Positions 42,386-52,078 of a stretch of DNA of 64,000 nt are shown piece by piece. Position 1 is the stretch's first letter. Each line of letters starts with the position of its first letter. Source of the DNA: Arthrobacter sp. zg-Y820 (GTDB lineage Bacteria > Actinomycetota > Actinomycetes > Actinomycetales > Micrococcaceae); contig NZ_CP126247.1 of assembly GCF_030142155.1 (NCBI RefSeq), forward strand, positions 434,001 through 498,000, written 5' to 3'. A program made the translations under genes and the position numbers. The notes beneath the pieces were generated by a model, which was not told where the DNA came from, did not search any database, and was given only the letters and a program-made list of their open reading frames with translations.

Positions 42386-43246
42386 CTACCGTATCGCGTC
42401 CAACCGCCAGTCCACCGGCTCCGCTCCCTGCTGCAGCAGCAGCTCGTTGGTCCGGCTGAAGGGGCGCGAACCGAAGAACCCGCGCGACGCCGAGAGCGGG
42501 CTGGGATGGGCGGATTCAATCCGGGGAACCCCCTCCAACAGGGGAACGATGGAACGGGCGTCATTGCCCCAGAGCACCGCAACCAGCGGAGCGGGGCTGC
42601 CGTCCGGGGTCCGGCGGGCGACGACGGCGCGGACGGCCTGCTCGGTGATCTGTTCCCAGCCGCGCCTGCGGTGCGATCCGGCGCTGCCCGCCCGGACCGT
42701 CAGGACCCGGTTCAGCAGCAGGACGCCCTGATCGGCCCAGGCACTGAGGTCCCCGTGCGGGCTCGGGGGAATTCCCACATCCGCCGCGAGTTCCTTATAG
42801 ATGTTGTTCAGGCTCCGCGGCAACGGACGTACGCCGCGGTCCACCGAGAAGGACAGCCCCACCGCGTGGCCCGGGGTCGGGTACGGGTCCTGGCCGATCA
42901 GCAGGACCTTGACGTCCGCGAGGGGGCGGGAAAACGCCCGAAGGATGTTTCCCGGGGACGGCAGCACGGCGGAGCCGGAGCGGCGCTCCTCCTCCAACAG
43001 GCCGGCGAGCCGATGCAGTTCCGGGGCGGCCGGAGCCAACGCCCGAGCCCAATCCGGTGCCATGACGTCGGCCAGGCGCGCCGGGGCCGCAAAGGGGAAC
43101 GGTTCTGCCGCCTCGGCGCCGGCTCGCGACGCCGCAGCGCCGTCGTGCCCTGGGCCGTTGTGTCCTGGACTGTTGTGCTCTGGATCATTGGCCGGGAGGG
43201 GCGGGGTGGGCGGCAGCGAAAAGAGGGTCGGATCATTGGAACTCAC
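42386..43246 (-). CDS. ung: Uracil-DNA glycosylase
   Basis: Family 1 uracil-DNA glycosylase that removes uracil from DNA. The water-activating aspartate is Asp120 in [18 protein letters not shown], and the second active-site motif is [21 protein letters not shown] near the C-terminus. The 286 residues include an extra, disordered N-terminal 50 ([15 protein letters not shown]). The start codon is less certain because of this extension; an internal ATG (MAPDW) would shorten it. The gene is 28 bp upstream of the reductase gene on the same strand. Confidence 0.95.
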   Translation of the reverse strand: MSSNDPTLFSLPPTPPLPANDPEHNSPGHNGPGHDGAAASRAGAEAAEPFPFAAPARLADVMAPDWARALAPAAPELHRLAGLLEEERRSGSAVLPSPGNILRAFSRPLADVKVLLIGQDPYPTPGHAVGLSFSVDRGVRPLPRSLNNIYKELAADVGIPPSPHGDLSAWADQGVLLLNRVLTVRAGSAGSHRRRGWEQITEQAVRAVVARRTPDGSPAPLVAVLWGNDARSIVPLLEGVPRIESAHPSPLSASRGFFGSRPFSRTNELLLQQGAEPVDWRLDAIR

Positions 43247-43394
43247 CCTTCCAGCCTAGGCCCGGCGCGGTTCTGCGGTGCTCGCACGCCGTCGGACCGG
43301 AAGTTGTGACGCCGGCGGAACCACCCCGAATGACAAGGCTGTTATTTCCGAACTAGCATGGATGGGAAACCGACAACCGATCTGGGAGCATCCT

Positions 43395-43697
43395 GTGGCC
43401 GAAACAACCGAAGCCTTCTCAATGGACGGCACGGTTGACCCCGACAGTCCGCTCGGGGAACAGGAACAGCAGATGCTCGCGCTGGAGCGGGCCTGGTGGA
43501 AATACGCCGGGGCGAAGGAACAGGCCATCCGCGAGCTGTTCGGCATGTCCGCCACCCGTTATTACCAGGTCCTCAACGCGTTGATCGATACCGAGGACGC
43601 TCTGGCTCACGACCCGATGCTGGTCAAGAGACTGCGTAGACTACGTACCACCCGTCAGCGCGCGCGTACCGCCCGTCGTTCAGGCTCTGACGTCTAA
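43395..43697 (+). CDS. DUF3263 protein
   Basis: A 100-residue actinobacterial protein: LGEQEQQMLALERAWWKYAGAKEQAIRELFGMSATRYYQVLNALID, then an Arg-rich tail (RLRRLRTTRQRARTARR). It has a helix-turn-helix-like shape (FGMSATRYYQVLN) and probably binds DNA. I choose the GTG at 43395 with GGGAG 6 nt upstream rather than the ATG at 43362, which lacks a ribosome binding site. It pairs with the LytR_C gene 36 bp downstream, an order usual in this family of bacteria. Confidence 0.8.
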   Translation: MAETTEAFSMDGTVDPDSPLGEQEQQMLALERAWWKYAGAKEQAIRELFGMSATRYYQVLNALIDTEDALAHDPMLVKRLRRLRTTRQRARTARRSGSDV

Positions 43698-43733
43698 CCG
43701 GCGCCACCTGAGACCAAGGACAGATACCCAACC

Positions 43734-44351
43734 ATGAGCAAATATCCCCGGGATGAGTTTGACAAGGTTCCCGAGACGTCGTCGCGGCAGGGTGTCCACC
43801 GGGAACGGCTGATCCCCTCGCGGTCGGGCAGTCTCGCCCTGATCATTACCGTCGGAGTGCTGGCCCTGGTTCTTGGACTCGCTGCTTATTTCGTCCTGCC
43901 GCGCCTGGGCATCGGACAGGGCGACGGCGCTTCGGCGCCCGCCTCGAATTCGTCCACCCCCGCGGAAAGCCCGGAATCGCGGCCCGCTGGGACGGAAACG
44001 GCGGAGCCCGCACCGTCTGCCAGCCCCACGCCGAGCGCCTCGCCGAGCCCCACGCCGTCGCCGACCCCAGCAGCCGTCGTGGACCGGTCCCAGCCTGTGG
44101 TGGTGCTGAACGCAAGCGGCATCGGGGGACTCGGAGCCAACGTCTCGGCACTGATTGCGGCCGACGGCTGGACCACCGCACAGGTCGCCAACTGGGGCGG
44201 AACGCCCCTGCAAACGTCAGTCATTTTCTACGGCAACGCCGAGCAGCTGCCGAACGCGCAGGAGCTGTCGAGGGTACTGGGCATCCCCAACCTCCGCGAG
44301 TCCCCGGAGTTTACTTTGGTGACCGTCGCGCCCGGCCCCGGGTTCCAGTAA
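43734..44351 (+). CDS. LytR C-terminal domain membrane protein
   Basis: A 205-residue protein: a cytoplasmic start, one membrane helix (LALIITVGVLALVLGLAAYFVL, about 34-55), a Ser/Pro/Ala-rich extracellular linker (SASPTPSASPSPTPSPTPA, about 85-115) and a C-terminal LytR_C domain (VVVLNASGIGGLGANVSALI, EFTLVTVAP). LytR_C domains are linked to wall teichoic/glycopolymer transfer proteins, but the catalytic LCP domain is absent here. It should face the wall. Confidence 0.85.
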   Translation: MSKYPRDEFDKVPETSSRQGVHRERLIPSRSGSLALIITVGVLALVLGLAAYFVLPRLGIGQGDGASAPASNSSTPAESPESRPAGTETAEPAPSASPTPSASPSPTPSPTPAAVVDRSQPVVVLNASGIGGLGANVSALIAADGWTTAQVANWGGTPLQTSVIFYGNAEQLPNAQELSRVLGIPNLRESPEFTLVTVAPGPGFQ

Positions 44352-44564
44352 CCGGCCGAAAGAGCCCCCGACCGTAAAAACTCCATAACGATCCTGCATC
44401 CACGTTTGTGGCCCGGATCACGCTGGCTAAAGTGAGTGCCAGCCGTGCGACGCCGGCCCGGGACCAGGCAAGGATATCCGCCCAACCCAGGCCGCCTGTC
44501 CGCCGGACCGTTCCGCCACGGCATCCGGCGGAACGAACGAGCGAAACAAGGTTGGAGAAACGCA

Positions 44565-44768
44565 ATGGCGCAGGGGATCGTCAAATGGTTCAACGGGGAA
44601 AAAGGGTACGGGTTCATCACGCTGGACGAGGCCCAGACGGATGTTTTCGTGCATTGGTCTGCGATCCAGGCGTCGGGGTACCGCACGCTGGAAGAAGGCC
44701 AGCGCGTGGAGTTTGAAATTGGAGAAGGCCAGAAAGGTCCGCAGGCGGAAGACGTGCGCACCGTTTAG
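44565..44768 (+). CDS. Cold shock protein (CspA family)
   Basis: A complete 67-residue cold shock domain: [18 protein letters not shown] (RNP1) and DVFVHWSAI (RNP2). It is an RNA/single-stranded DNA chaperone. GGAGAAACGC lies before the ATG. The 213 bp upstream spacer is long enough to hold a cold-responsive leader, though I cannot name its structure. A terminator follows within 60 bp. Confidence 0.95.
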   Translation: MAQGIVKWFNGEKGYGFITLDEAQTDVFVHWSAIQASGYRTLEEGQRVEFEIGEGQKGPQAEDVRTV

Positions 44769-44790
44769 CGGCGGACCGCCGCAGCCGAGG

Positions 44791-44822
44791 CGGCGGCCCC
44801 GGTCCGGGGCTGCCGCCGTTTT
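44791..44822 (+). terminator. Terminator of the cold shock gene
   Basis: CGGCGGCCCC pairs with GGGGCTGCCGCCG (three-base bulge in the right arm), and TTTT follows. Confidence 0.75.
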
Positions 44823-44901
44823 CGTGCGCCGGGAGATCGCGCCGGACCCGCGGCGCACCTGTGTTGATGAATGTGACGACGGCAGCGATGAGCCGTGATC
44901 G

Positions 44902-44928
44902 CTTGCACTCAGTGTGTGGGAGTGCTAA
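44902..44928. promoter_or_regulatory. CIRCE element 1 (HrcA operator) upstream of groL
   Basis: CTTGCACTC, 9 bp, GAGTGCTAA. The right arm is a perfect CIRCE half and the left arm matches at 7 of 9. It overlaps the predicted groL promoter. Confidence 0.8.
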
Positions 44929-44931
44929 TTA
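44903..44931 (+). promoter_or_regulatory. Predicted groL promoter
   Basis: TTGCAC (44903-44908), 17 bp spacer, TAATTA (44926-44931). CIRCE element 1 covers it almost completely and element 2 lies over the start point. Confidence 0.6.
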
Positions 44932-44936
44932 TTGAC

Positions 44937-44963
44937 TTAGCACTCTTGCCGTATGACTGCTAA
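44937..44963. promoter_or_regulatory. CIRCE element 2 (HrcA operator) upstream of groL
   Basis: TTAGCACTC, 9 bp, GACTGCTAA. The left arm is a perfect CIRCE half and the right arm matches at 8 of 9. It starts 8 bp after element 1. Confidence 0.85.
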
Positions 44964-44999
44964 ATGCGGTCGGCGTTGAGTGAAAAAGCAAGCCACTGA

Positions 45000-46757
<1,758 letters not shown>

Positions 46758-46923
46758 CAGCCCTGGACCGTTCCGGCCCTGGACCGTCTGGTGCACGCCG
46801 GAACGGTCTGACCCGGAACGGTCCGCCCTGACGCGCTGCTGATTGAAGCAGCGCGTTGAACGACTGTTCGGCGCGCGAGTATTTCAGCGCAGCACACCTG
46901 TTTCAGTACACCTGGTTCAGTGC

Positions 46924-46959
46924 AGAGGCGCGGCATCCCCGAGGGGATGCCGCGCCTCT
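46924..46959. terminator. Perfect 17 bp inverted repeat between convergent groL and WXG100 genes
   Basis: AGAGGCGCGGCATCCCC (46924-46940), GA, GGGGATGCCGCGCCTCT (46943-46959). It serves both strands but neither side has a T run. It lies 166 bp after groL and 83 bp from the WXG100 stop, in a spacer that also carries diverged TTCAGxxCA repeats (46888-46922). Confidence 0.65.
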
Positions 46960-47042
46960 TGCGTTCCGTGTGCTGCCGGCTGCCTGCTATCTTCTGCCTG
47001 CGGCGTCCAGTTCGTGTTCTGCCCGCGCGCCTTGGCCGCGGT

Positions 47043-47333
47043 TCAGTGGCGGAACAATGCGACGTTGGCGGCCTCAGTTTCGGCGTACTGCACCGAGGCA
47101 TAGCCCAGTGCTTGATTGATGTTAGTCAGGGATTCCTCCACCTTGGCCTGCGTGCTGCGCCATTCCGCGACCAGCGACTGGAAGTTCGCCGAGGCCTGCC
47201 CCTGCCATGACTCGCTGAGTGACTGCAGCCCGGACTGCATCCGGTTGATATCCGACTGCAACCGATCGATCGTGCCTCGGACCTCGGCGCTTTTTGCATC
47301 CAGGGCCTCGCTGTCCACTGAGACTATTGCCAT
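47043..47333 (-). CDS. WXG100-family type VII secretion target
   Basis: A 96-residue EsxA-like helical hairpin with the turn motif W43-Q-G45 (SESWQGQAS) between two amphipathic helices; YASVQYAETEAANVALF lies at the C-terminus (YxxxE-like export signal YAETE). Such proteins leave the cell as dimers through the EccC ATPase machine. No EccC, EccB, EccD or partner Esx gene is in the window, so it is an orphan here. The spacer upstream contains GTGGAGGA repeats. Confidence 0.9.
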   Translation of the reverse strand: MAIVSVDSEALDAKSAEVRGTIDRLQSDINRMQSGLQSLSESWQGQASANFQSLVAEWRSTQAKVEESLTNINQALGYASVQYAETEAANVALFRH

Positions 47334-47447
47334 TGTTCTAGCTCCCTTCGAAAGGTCATTGAGCCTTCGACGCTAGGCCAGGGGGCGGCACTTTCGGCCT
47401 CGGAGCCGCAGGCCGTGGACAACGTCGGCGAAAACGGCTCCTGAGCA

Positions 47448-47565
47448 GCCCTGTGGAGGACGAAAGCTGTGGAGGACAGGAGCTGTGGAGGAGCACATGA
47501 GAGAGATGGAGGAGCACCGCAGAGCTGTGGAGGAGGACGGGACCGTGCGGCAAGACCGCCGGGAA
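47448..47565. repeat. Imperfect CTGTGGAGGA repeat cluster
   Basis: Four copies of CTGTGGAGGA at irregular 17-50 bp spacing, with ATGGAGGAG as a diverged fifth. It fills the spacer between the WXG100 gene and the histidine kinase stop. No palindrome. Confidence 0.55.
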
Positions 47566-47576
47566 GACTTCCCCGG

Positions 47577-49028
47577 CTAGGTGCTCCGGTCGGCGTCGAA
47601 ATCTTCCGGGGCCCGGTAGGGCAGCCGGATGGACATCGTGGCGCCGCCGCCTTCGGTGTCCGAGAGGCGGACAGTGCCGTCGTGCTGAGCCACCAGCGCC
47701 GCGACGATGGCGAGGCCAAGGCCGGTGCCCCCGGTTTCTCGGTAGCGGGAGGAGTCAGCGCGGTAGAAGCGTTCAAAGACGCGCGCGGCGTCTTCCTCCG
47801 AGATGCCGGGGCCATGGTCCCGCACCTCCAGAACCGCGTCTGAGCGGTTGTGGATGACGGGGGCCACTCCCACGGCAATCTCGATGGGGGACCCGTCGGG
47901 CGTGTAGCGCAGGGCATTGGTGATCAGGTTCGCCACGACCTGCCGCAGCCGGGCCTCATCACCGACGGTGGGTGCCGGCCGGGGCTGCTGGCCGTCCAGC
48001 CCGACGACCCGGATCTCCCGTCCGGGAGAGCTGGCGCGGGCGTCCATTGCGGCATCATTGCCCAGCAGCATCAGGTCAACCGGCTCGTATTCCAGCGGCC
48101 GCTGTTCATCCACCCGCGCCAGGGTGAGCAGGTCTTCGACGAGCTGGCCCATCCGTTTGGCTTCGCTCTCGATGCGGCCCATGGCGGCGGAAATCTCTTC
48201 GGGTTTTTGCAGTGCTCCGTGGCGGTACAGCTCCGAGAATCCGCGGATGGTCACCAGCGGTGTGCGCAGCTCGTGGGAGGCGTCCTGAACGAAGCGGCGC
48301 ATTTTCTGCTCCGATTTGGTCCGGGCGGCAAAAGCGGTTTCGATGTGGGCCAGCATGGCATTCAGCGACCGGGACAGCCGGCCGATTTCAGTAGCGGGAT
48401 TGCCAAGGTCGACGCGCCGGGAGAGGTCACCGGCGGCAATGGCTGCCGCGGTTTTCTCCACCTGGCTCAGCGGCCGGAACTGGCGTGTGACGGCCCAATA
48501 GGCAATGCCCGTGGCGCCCAGGGTACCGAGCAGCCCCACTGAGAAGACCAGTGAGGCGGCCTCGTCCACTGTCGCAGCAACGGAGTCCAGCGGCAGGGCC
48601 ACTGCCACCGCGCCTGAATTTTCCAGGGCGAACACCTTTACCCGCCAGCCCTTGCTGCCCGGCATTGTGCCGGCGACGGTTTTGCCCTGCTGGTCCAGTT
48701 TCCGCACCTCTTCTGCGGTGTAGTGCGGGACTACCGGGGTGTCCACGCCGGGATCGGAATGCGTTTCCGGCCCGTAGCTGCCGTCATCGGCCAGGTACAG
48801 GCCGTAGAACTGGAACAGCGAGGTATCGGTCGGCGGTCCGTTCGACACGAGGTAGCGCGAGACGGCCGGCGCATTTTCGGCAATCTCGACGTCCAGACGG
48901 GTCACCAGGATCTGCCGCAGCACGTAAATCGTGGCCAGCCCGGTAATGGTTACGGTGACAACCATGAGGACGGCCATGATGGCCACGAGCTGGGATCGCA
49001 GCGAGGCCGATTTCCAGCGGCGGAGCAA
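47577..49028 (-). CDS. Two-component sensor histidine kinase
   Basis: A 483-residue membrane kinase: membrane helix 1 (about 15-40), an extracellular sensor region (about 45-155), helix 2 (about 160-182), HAMP (about 183-235), HisKA with the phosphorylated His252 in QDASHELRTPLVT, and an ATPase domain ending GGTGLGLAIVAALV. It belongs to the OmpR-partner (TcrY/TrcS/MprB-like) group. It lies 3 bp downstream of its response regulator on the same strand. The stimulus is unknown. Confidence 0.93.
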   Translation of the reverse strand: MLRRWKSASLRSQLVAIMAVLMVVTVTITGLATIYVLRQILVTRLDVEIAENAPAVSRYLVSNGPPTDTSLFQFYGLYLADDGSYGPETHSDPGVDTPVVPHYTAEEVRKLDQQGKTVAGTMPGSKGWRVKVFALENSGAVAVALPLDSVAATVDEAASLVFSVGLLGTLGATGIAYWAVTRQFRPLSQVEKTAAAIAAGDLSRRVDLGNPATEIGRLSRSLNAMLAHIETAFAARTKSEQKMRRFVQDASHELRTPLVTIRGFSELYRHGALQKPEEISAAMGRIESEAKRMGQLVEDLLTLARVDEQRPLEYEPVDLMLLGNDAAMDARASSPGREIRVVGLDGQQPRPAPTVGDEARLRQVVANLITNALRYTPDGSPIEIAVGVAPVIHNRSDAVLEVRDHGPGISEEDAARVFERFYRADSSRYRETGGTGLGLAIVAALVAQHDGTVRLSDTEGGGATMSIRLPYRAPEDFDADRST

Positions 49029-49031
49029 GGC

Positions 49032-49745
49032 TTAGCGCTTCTCCGACGTGCGCAGCAGGTAGCCAACGCCGCGCTTGGTCTGAATCAAAGCCGGAGCATC
49101 CGGACTGCGGTCGATCTTGCGGCGCAGGTACGAAATGTAGGACTCCACGATGGAGGCATCGCCGTTGAAGTCGTATTCCCAGACGTGGTCCAGGATCTGG
49201 GCCTTGGACAGCACCCGGTTGGGATTGAGCATCAGATAGCGCAGCAGCTTGAACTCGGTGGGGGAGAGGTCAACGGTGACGCCGCCGCGGCGCACCTCGT
49301 GGGCGTCGTCGTCGAGCTCGAGGTCATCCACGCGGAGGACGGCGTCGTCGTCGTCCATCGGCTGGGTGCGCCGCAGCACGGCGCGGATTCGGGCCACCAC
49401 TTCGTCGAGGCTGAACGGCTTGGTGACGTAGTCGTCGCCGCCCACGGTCAGGCCGGTGACCTTGTCCTCTGTGTCGTCGCGCGCGGTCAGGAAGACCACC
49501 GGGAAGTGCTGGCCGGCCGCGCGCAGCCGCCGGGTCAGGGTGAATCCGTCCATGTCCGGCAGCATCACGTCCAGGACAGCGAGGTCCGGGGTGTGGGCGT
49601 CGACGGCGGCCAGGGCCTCGCGGCCGTTGGCTGCGGCGACGACGTCGAAGCCGGCGAAGCGTAGCGAGGTGGACAGCAGTTCGCGAATATTGGGCTCATC
49701 ATCCACTACGAGGAGACGAGCTTCAGGTCCGGATGATTTATTCAC
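49032..49745 (-). CDS. OmpR-family response regulator
   Basis: A 237-residue regulator: receiver with phospho-acceptor Asp59 (LAVLDVMLPDMDG), Lys in VTKPFSLDE, and a winged-helix effector ending SYISYLRRKIDRS and RGVGYLLR. It resembles mycobacterial TrcR/PrrA-type regulators. The start is a GTG overlapping the stop of the upstream membrane protein gene by 4 bp (GTGA), with GGGGAA upstream. It is co-transcribed with the kinase. Confidence 0.94.
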   Translation of the reverse strand: MNKSSGPEARLLVVDDEPNIRELLSTSLRFAGFDVVAAANGREALAAVDAHTPDLAVLDVMLPDMDGFTLTRRLRAAGQHFPVVFLTARDDTEDKVTGLTVGGDDYVTKPFSLDEVVARIRAVLRRTQPMDDDDAVLRVDDLELDDDAHEVRRGGVTVDLSPTEFKLLRYLMLNPNRVLSKAQILDHVWEYDFNGDASIVESYISYLRRKIDRSPDAPALIQTKRGVGYLLRTSEKR

Positions 49746-50296
49746 TTCCCCAGTTTCTTACATTTAGCTGTGCGTTGTCTGTAGGGACGCACGATGGATA
49801 CTGAAAGTGTCCAGTGAACCGGTCCGGTTTGCCGGTTTGCGGAACCGTCGGGCGCAGGAGCGGCGCGTTTCGTGTCCTGCCTTCCGGCACGACTGCGAAA
49901 CACCCAGGTATAGGGATTGCTGCCGGCGAGCAGCACATCGTCCTCGCGGGCCCCGGCGTCCACCCACTGGCAGTACCAGGACGGCAAGAGAACCCGCGGC
50001 AGATGGATCACCGAGGCTACAACCAGCATCAGCACCAGCGCTCCCGCCAGGAGGAGGGTGTCGCTGACGAATTGAGGTGCCCCCAGCACGGTGAATATGG
50101 TTCCCGTCATGCCGATCGCAATCAGCAGCCCGCCATAAAACATGGTGAAGCCGAAGTAGGAGTGGTTACCCAGTTCGTAGGGCTGCTGCTGCGGGGCCCA
50201 CCGGCGCCAGATGCCCCGGTAGGCAGCGATACCAGGGACCAGCATGGCTGCCGCCAACGCATAAATTCCCAGCCAGACCAAAATCTCACTTGCCAT
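49742..50296 (-). CDS. Hypothetical membrane protein upstream of the two-component pair
   Basis: A 184-residue protein with about three membrane helices (LVWLGIYALAAAMLVPGIAAY, FGFTMFYGGLLIAIGMTGTIF, LLLAGALVLMLVVASVIHL), then a hydrophilic tail whose last 50 residues are basic and disordered. I do not recognise the family. It is the first gene of the operon with regulator and kinase (4 bp overlap), so a sensing or output role for that system is possible. Part of the tail is of low confidence. Confidence 0.6.
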   Translation of the reverse strand: MASEILVWLGIYALAAAMLVPGIAAYRGIWRRWAPQQQPYELGNHSYFGFTMFYGGLLIAIGMTGTIFTVLGAPQFVSDTLLLAGALVLMLVVASVIHLPRVLLPSWYCQWVDAGAREDDVLLAGSNPYTWVFRSRAGRQDTKRAAPAPDGSANRQTGPVHWTLSVSIVRPYRQRTAKCKKLGK

Positions 50297-50431
50297 TGAG
50301 AATCTCAGAACTCCTTTACAGCGTCGCTGGGCATCCTGCGCTGCGGATCTCCGCGCAGGAGCCCCACGATACTGCCGACTCCAGTGCCGGGATGGTGCCG
50401 CGCCGGAGGAATTGAAGCTGCGTCCGGAGCG

Positions 50432-52078
50432 CTAGACGGGCTTTTCGATATCCGAGGCGTCCAGGATGGAATAGGCGTAGCCCTGTTCCGCGAGGAACCG
50501 CTGGCGCTTCGCCGCGAAGTCCTGGTCCAGGGTGTCCCGGGCCACGACGGTGTAGAAGTGGGCTGACTTGCCGTCGGCCTTGGGCCGCAGCAGCCGCCCG
50601 AGCCGCTGGGCCTCTTCCTGCCGGGAGCCGAAGGAGCCGGAGACCTGCACCGCCACCGAGGCCTCGGGCAGGTCGATGGAGAAGTTCGCGACCTTGGACA
50701 CCACCAGCGTGTTCAGGCGCCCCTCACGGAATTCGTTGAACAGCCGCTGGCGTTCCTTGACCGGGGTGTCGCCCTTGATCACCGGGGCGTCCAGCCGTTC
50801 GGCCAGCTCGTCCAGCTGGTCCAGGTACTGGCCGATCACCAGCGTCTGCTCCCCGGCGTGCCGGCGCACCAACTGTTCGACGACGGCGGACTTGGTCTCG
50901 GAGGTGGAGCACAGCCGGTACTTGTCGCCGTCCTCGGCCATGGCGTAGGCCACCCGCTCGTCCCGGGGCAGGTCCACCCGGACCTCGACGCACTCGGCCG
51001 GCGCGATGTAACCCTGTGCCTCGATGTCCTTCCACGGTGCGTCGTAGCGCTTGGGACCGATCAGCGAAAAGACCTCGCCCTCGCGGCCGTCCTCCCGCAC
51101 CAGGGTGGCGGTCAGGCCGAGCCGGCGGCGCGCCTGCAGATCTGCGGTCATCCGGAAGATCGGCGCGGGCAGCAGGTGCACCTCGTCGTAGATGATCAGG
51201 CCCCAGTCGTTCGCATCCAGCAGTTCCATGTGCGGATACAGCCCGCCGCGCTTGAGCGTCAGCACCTGGTAGGTGGCGATGGTGACCGGACGGACTTCCT
51301 TGACCGCGCCGGAGTACTCGCCGATTTCGTCCTCGGTCAGGGAGGTGCGCTTGAGCAGCTCATCCTTCCACTGCCGGGCGGAAACGGTGTTGGTGACCAG
51401 GATCAGGGTGGTCGTGCAGCTGGTGGCCATGGCGGCGGCACCGACCAGGGTCTTGCCCGCACCGCAGGGCAGGACGACGACGCCGGAACCGCCGGCCCAG
51501 AAGTTCTCAGTGGCCAGCTTCTGATAAGGGCGCAGCGCCCACCCGTCCTCGTTAAGCAGGATGGGATGCGGAGCGCCGTCCACGTAGCCCGCCAGATCCT
51601 CAGCCGGCCAGCCCAGCTTGAGCAGCAGCTGCTTGAGCTGGCCCCGCATCGAGGACTGCACCACCACGGTTTCGCCGTCGATCCGCGGGCCCAGCAGCGG
51701 CTGGATCTTCTTGGCGTGCAGGACTTCCTCCAGCACCGGATAGTCGGTGGTGCGCAGCACCAGGCCGTGCAGCGGATCCTTTTCCAGGCGCAGCCGCCCG
51801 TACCGGGACATCGTTTCCTCGATGTCCACCAGCAGCGAGTGCGGCACCGGGAAACGGGAGTAGCTCAGCAGCGTGTTCAGAACCTGCTCGGCGTCGAGCC
51901 CTGCGGCCCGGGCGTTCCACAATCCCAGCGGGGTCAGCCGGTAGCTGTGGATATGTTCCGGGGCGCGCTCCAGCTCGGCAAAGGCCGCGATGGCATGCCG
52001 GGCCTCGGTCGCCTGGGGATGGTCCACTTCCAGCAGAATGGTTTTGTCACTCTGGACAATCAACGGTCCGTCAGCCAT
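50432..52078 (-). CDS. XPB/Rad25-type DNA helicase
   Basis: A 548-residue superfamily 2 helicase. A damage-recognition-like N-terminal part precedes motif I PCGAGKT (204-210), motif II DEVH (298-301), motif III LTATLVREDGREGEV (the RED motif in VREDGRE) and motif VI QRLGRLLRPK. Bacterial XPB unwinds DNA 3' to 5' in mycobacteria and may aid repair. It overlaps its upstream partner gene by 8 bp, so both are made from one message. Confidence 0.93.
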   Translation of the reverse strand: MADGPLIVQSDKTILLEVDHPQATEARHAIAAFAELERAPEHIHSYRLTPLGLWNARAAGLDAEQVLNTLLSYSRFPVPHSLLVDIEETMSRYGRLRLEKDPLHGLVLRTTDYPVLEEVLHAKKIQPLLGPRIDGETVVVQSSMRGQLKQLLLKLGWPAEDLAGYVDGAPHPILLNEDGWALRPYQKLATENFWAGGSGVVVLPCGAGKTLVGAAAMATSCTTTLILVTNTVSARQWKDELLKRTSLTEDEIGEYSGAVKEVRPVTIATYQVLTLKRGGLYPHMELLDANDWGLIIYDEVHLLPAPIFRMTADLQARRRLGLTATLVREDGREGEVFSLIGPKRYDAPWKDIEAQGYIAPAECVEVRVDLPRDERVAYAMAEDGDKYRLCSTSETKSAVVEQLVRRHAGEQTLVIGQYLDQLDELAERLDAPVIKGDTPVKERQRLFNEFREGRLNTLVVSKVANFSIDLPEASVAVQVSGSFGSRQEEAQRLGRLLRPKADGKSAHFYTVVARDTLDQDFAAKRQRFLAEQGYAYSILDASDIEKPV

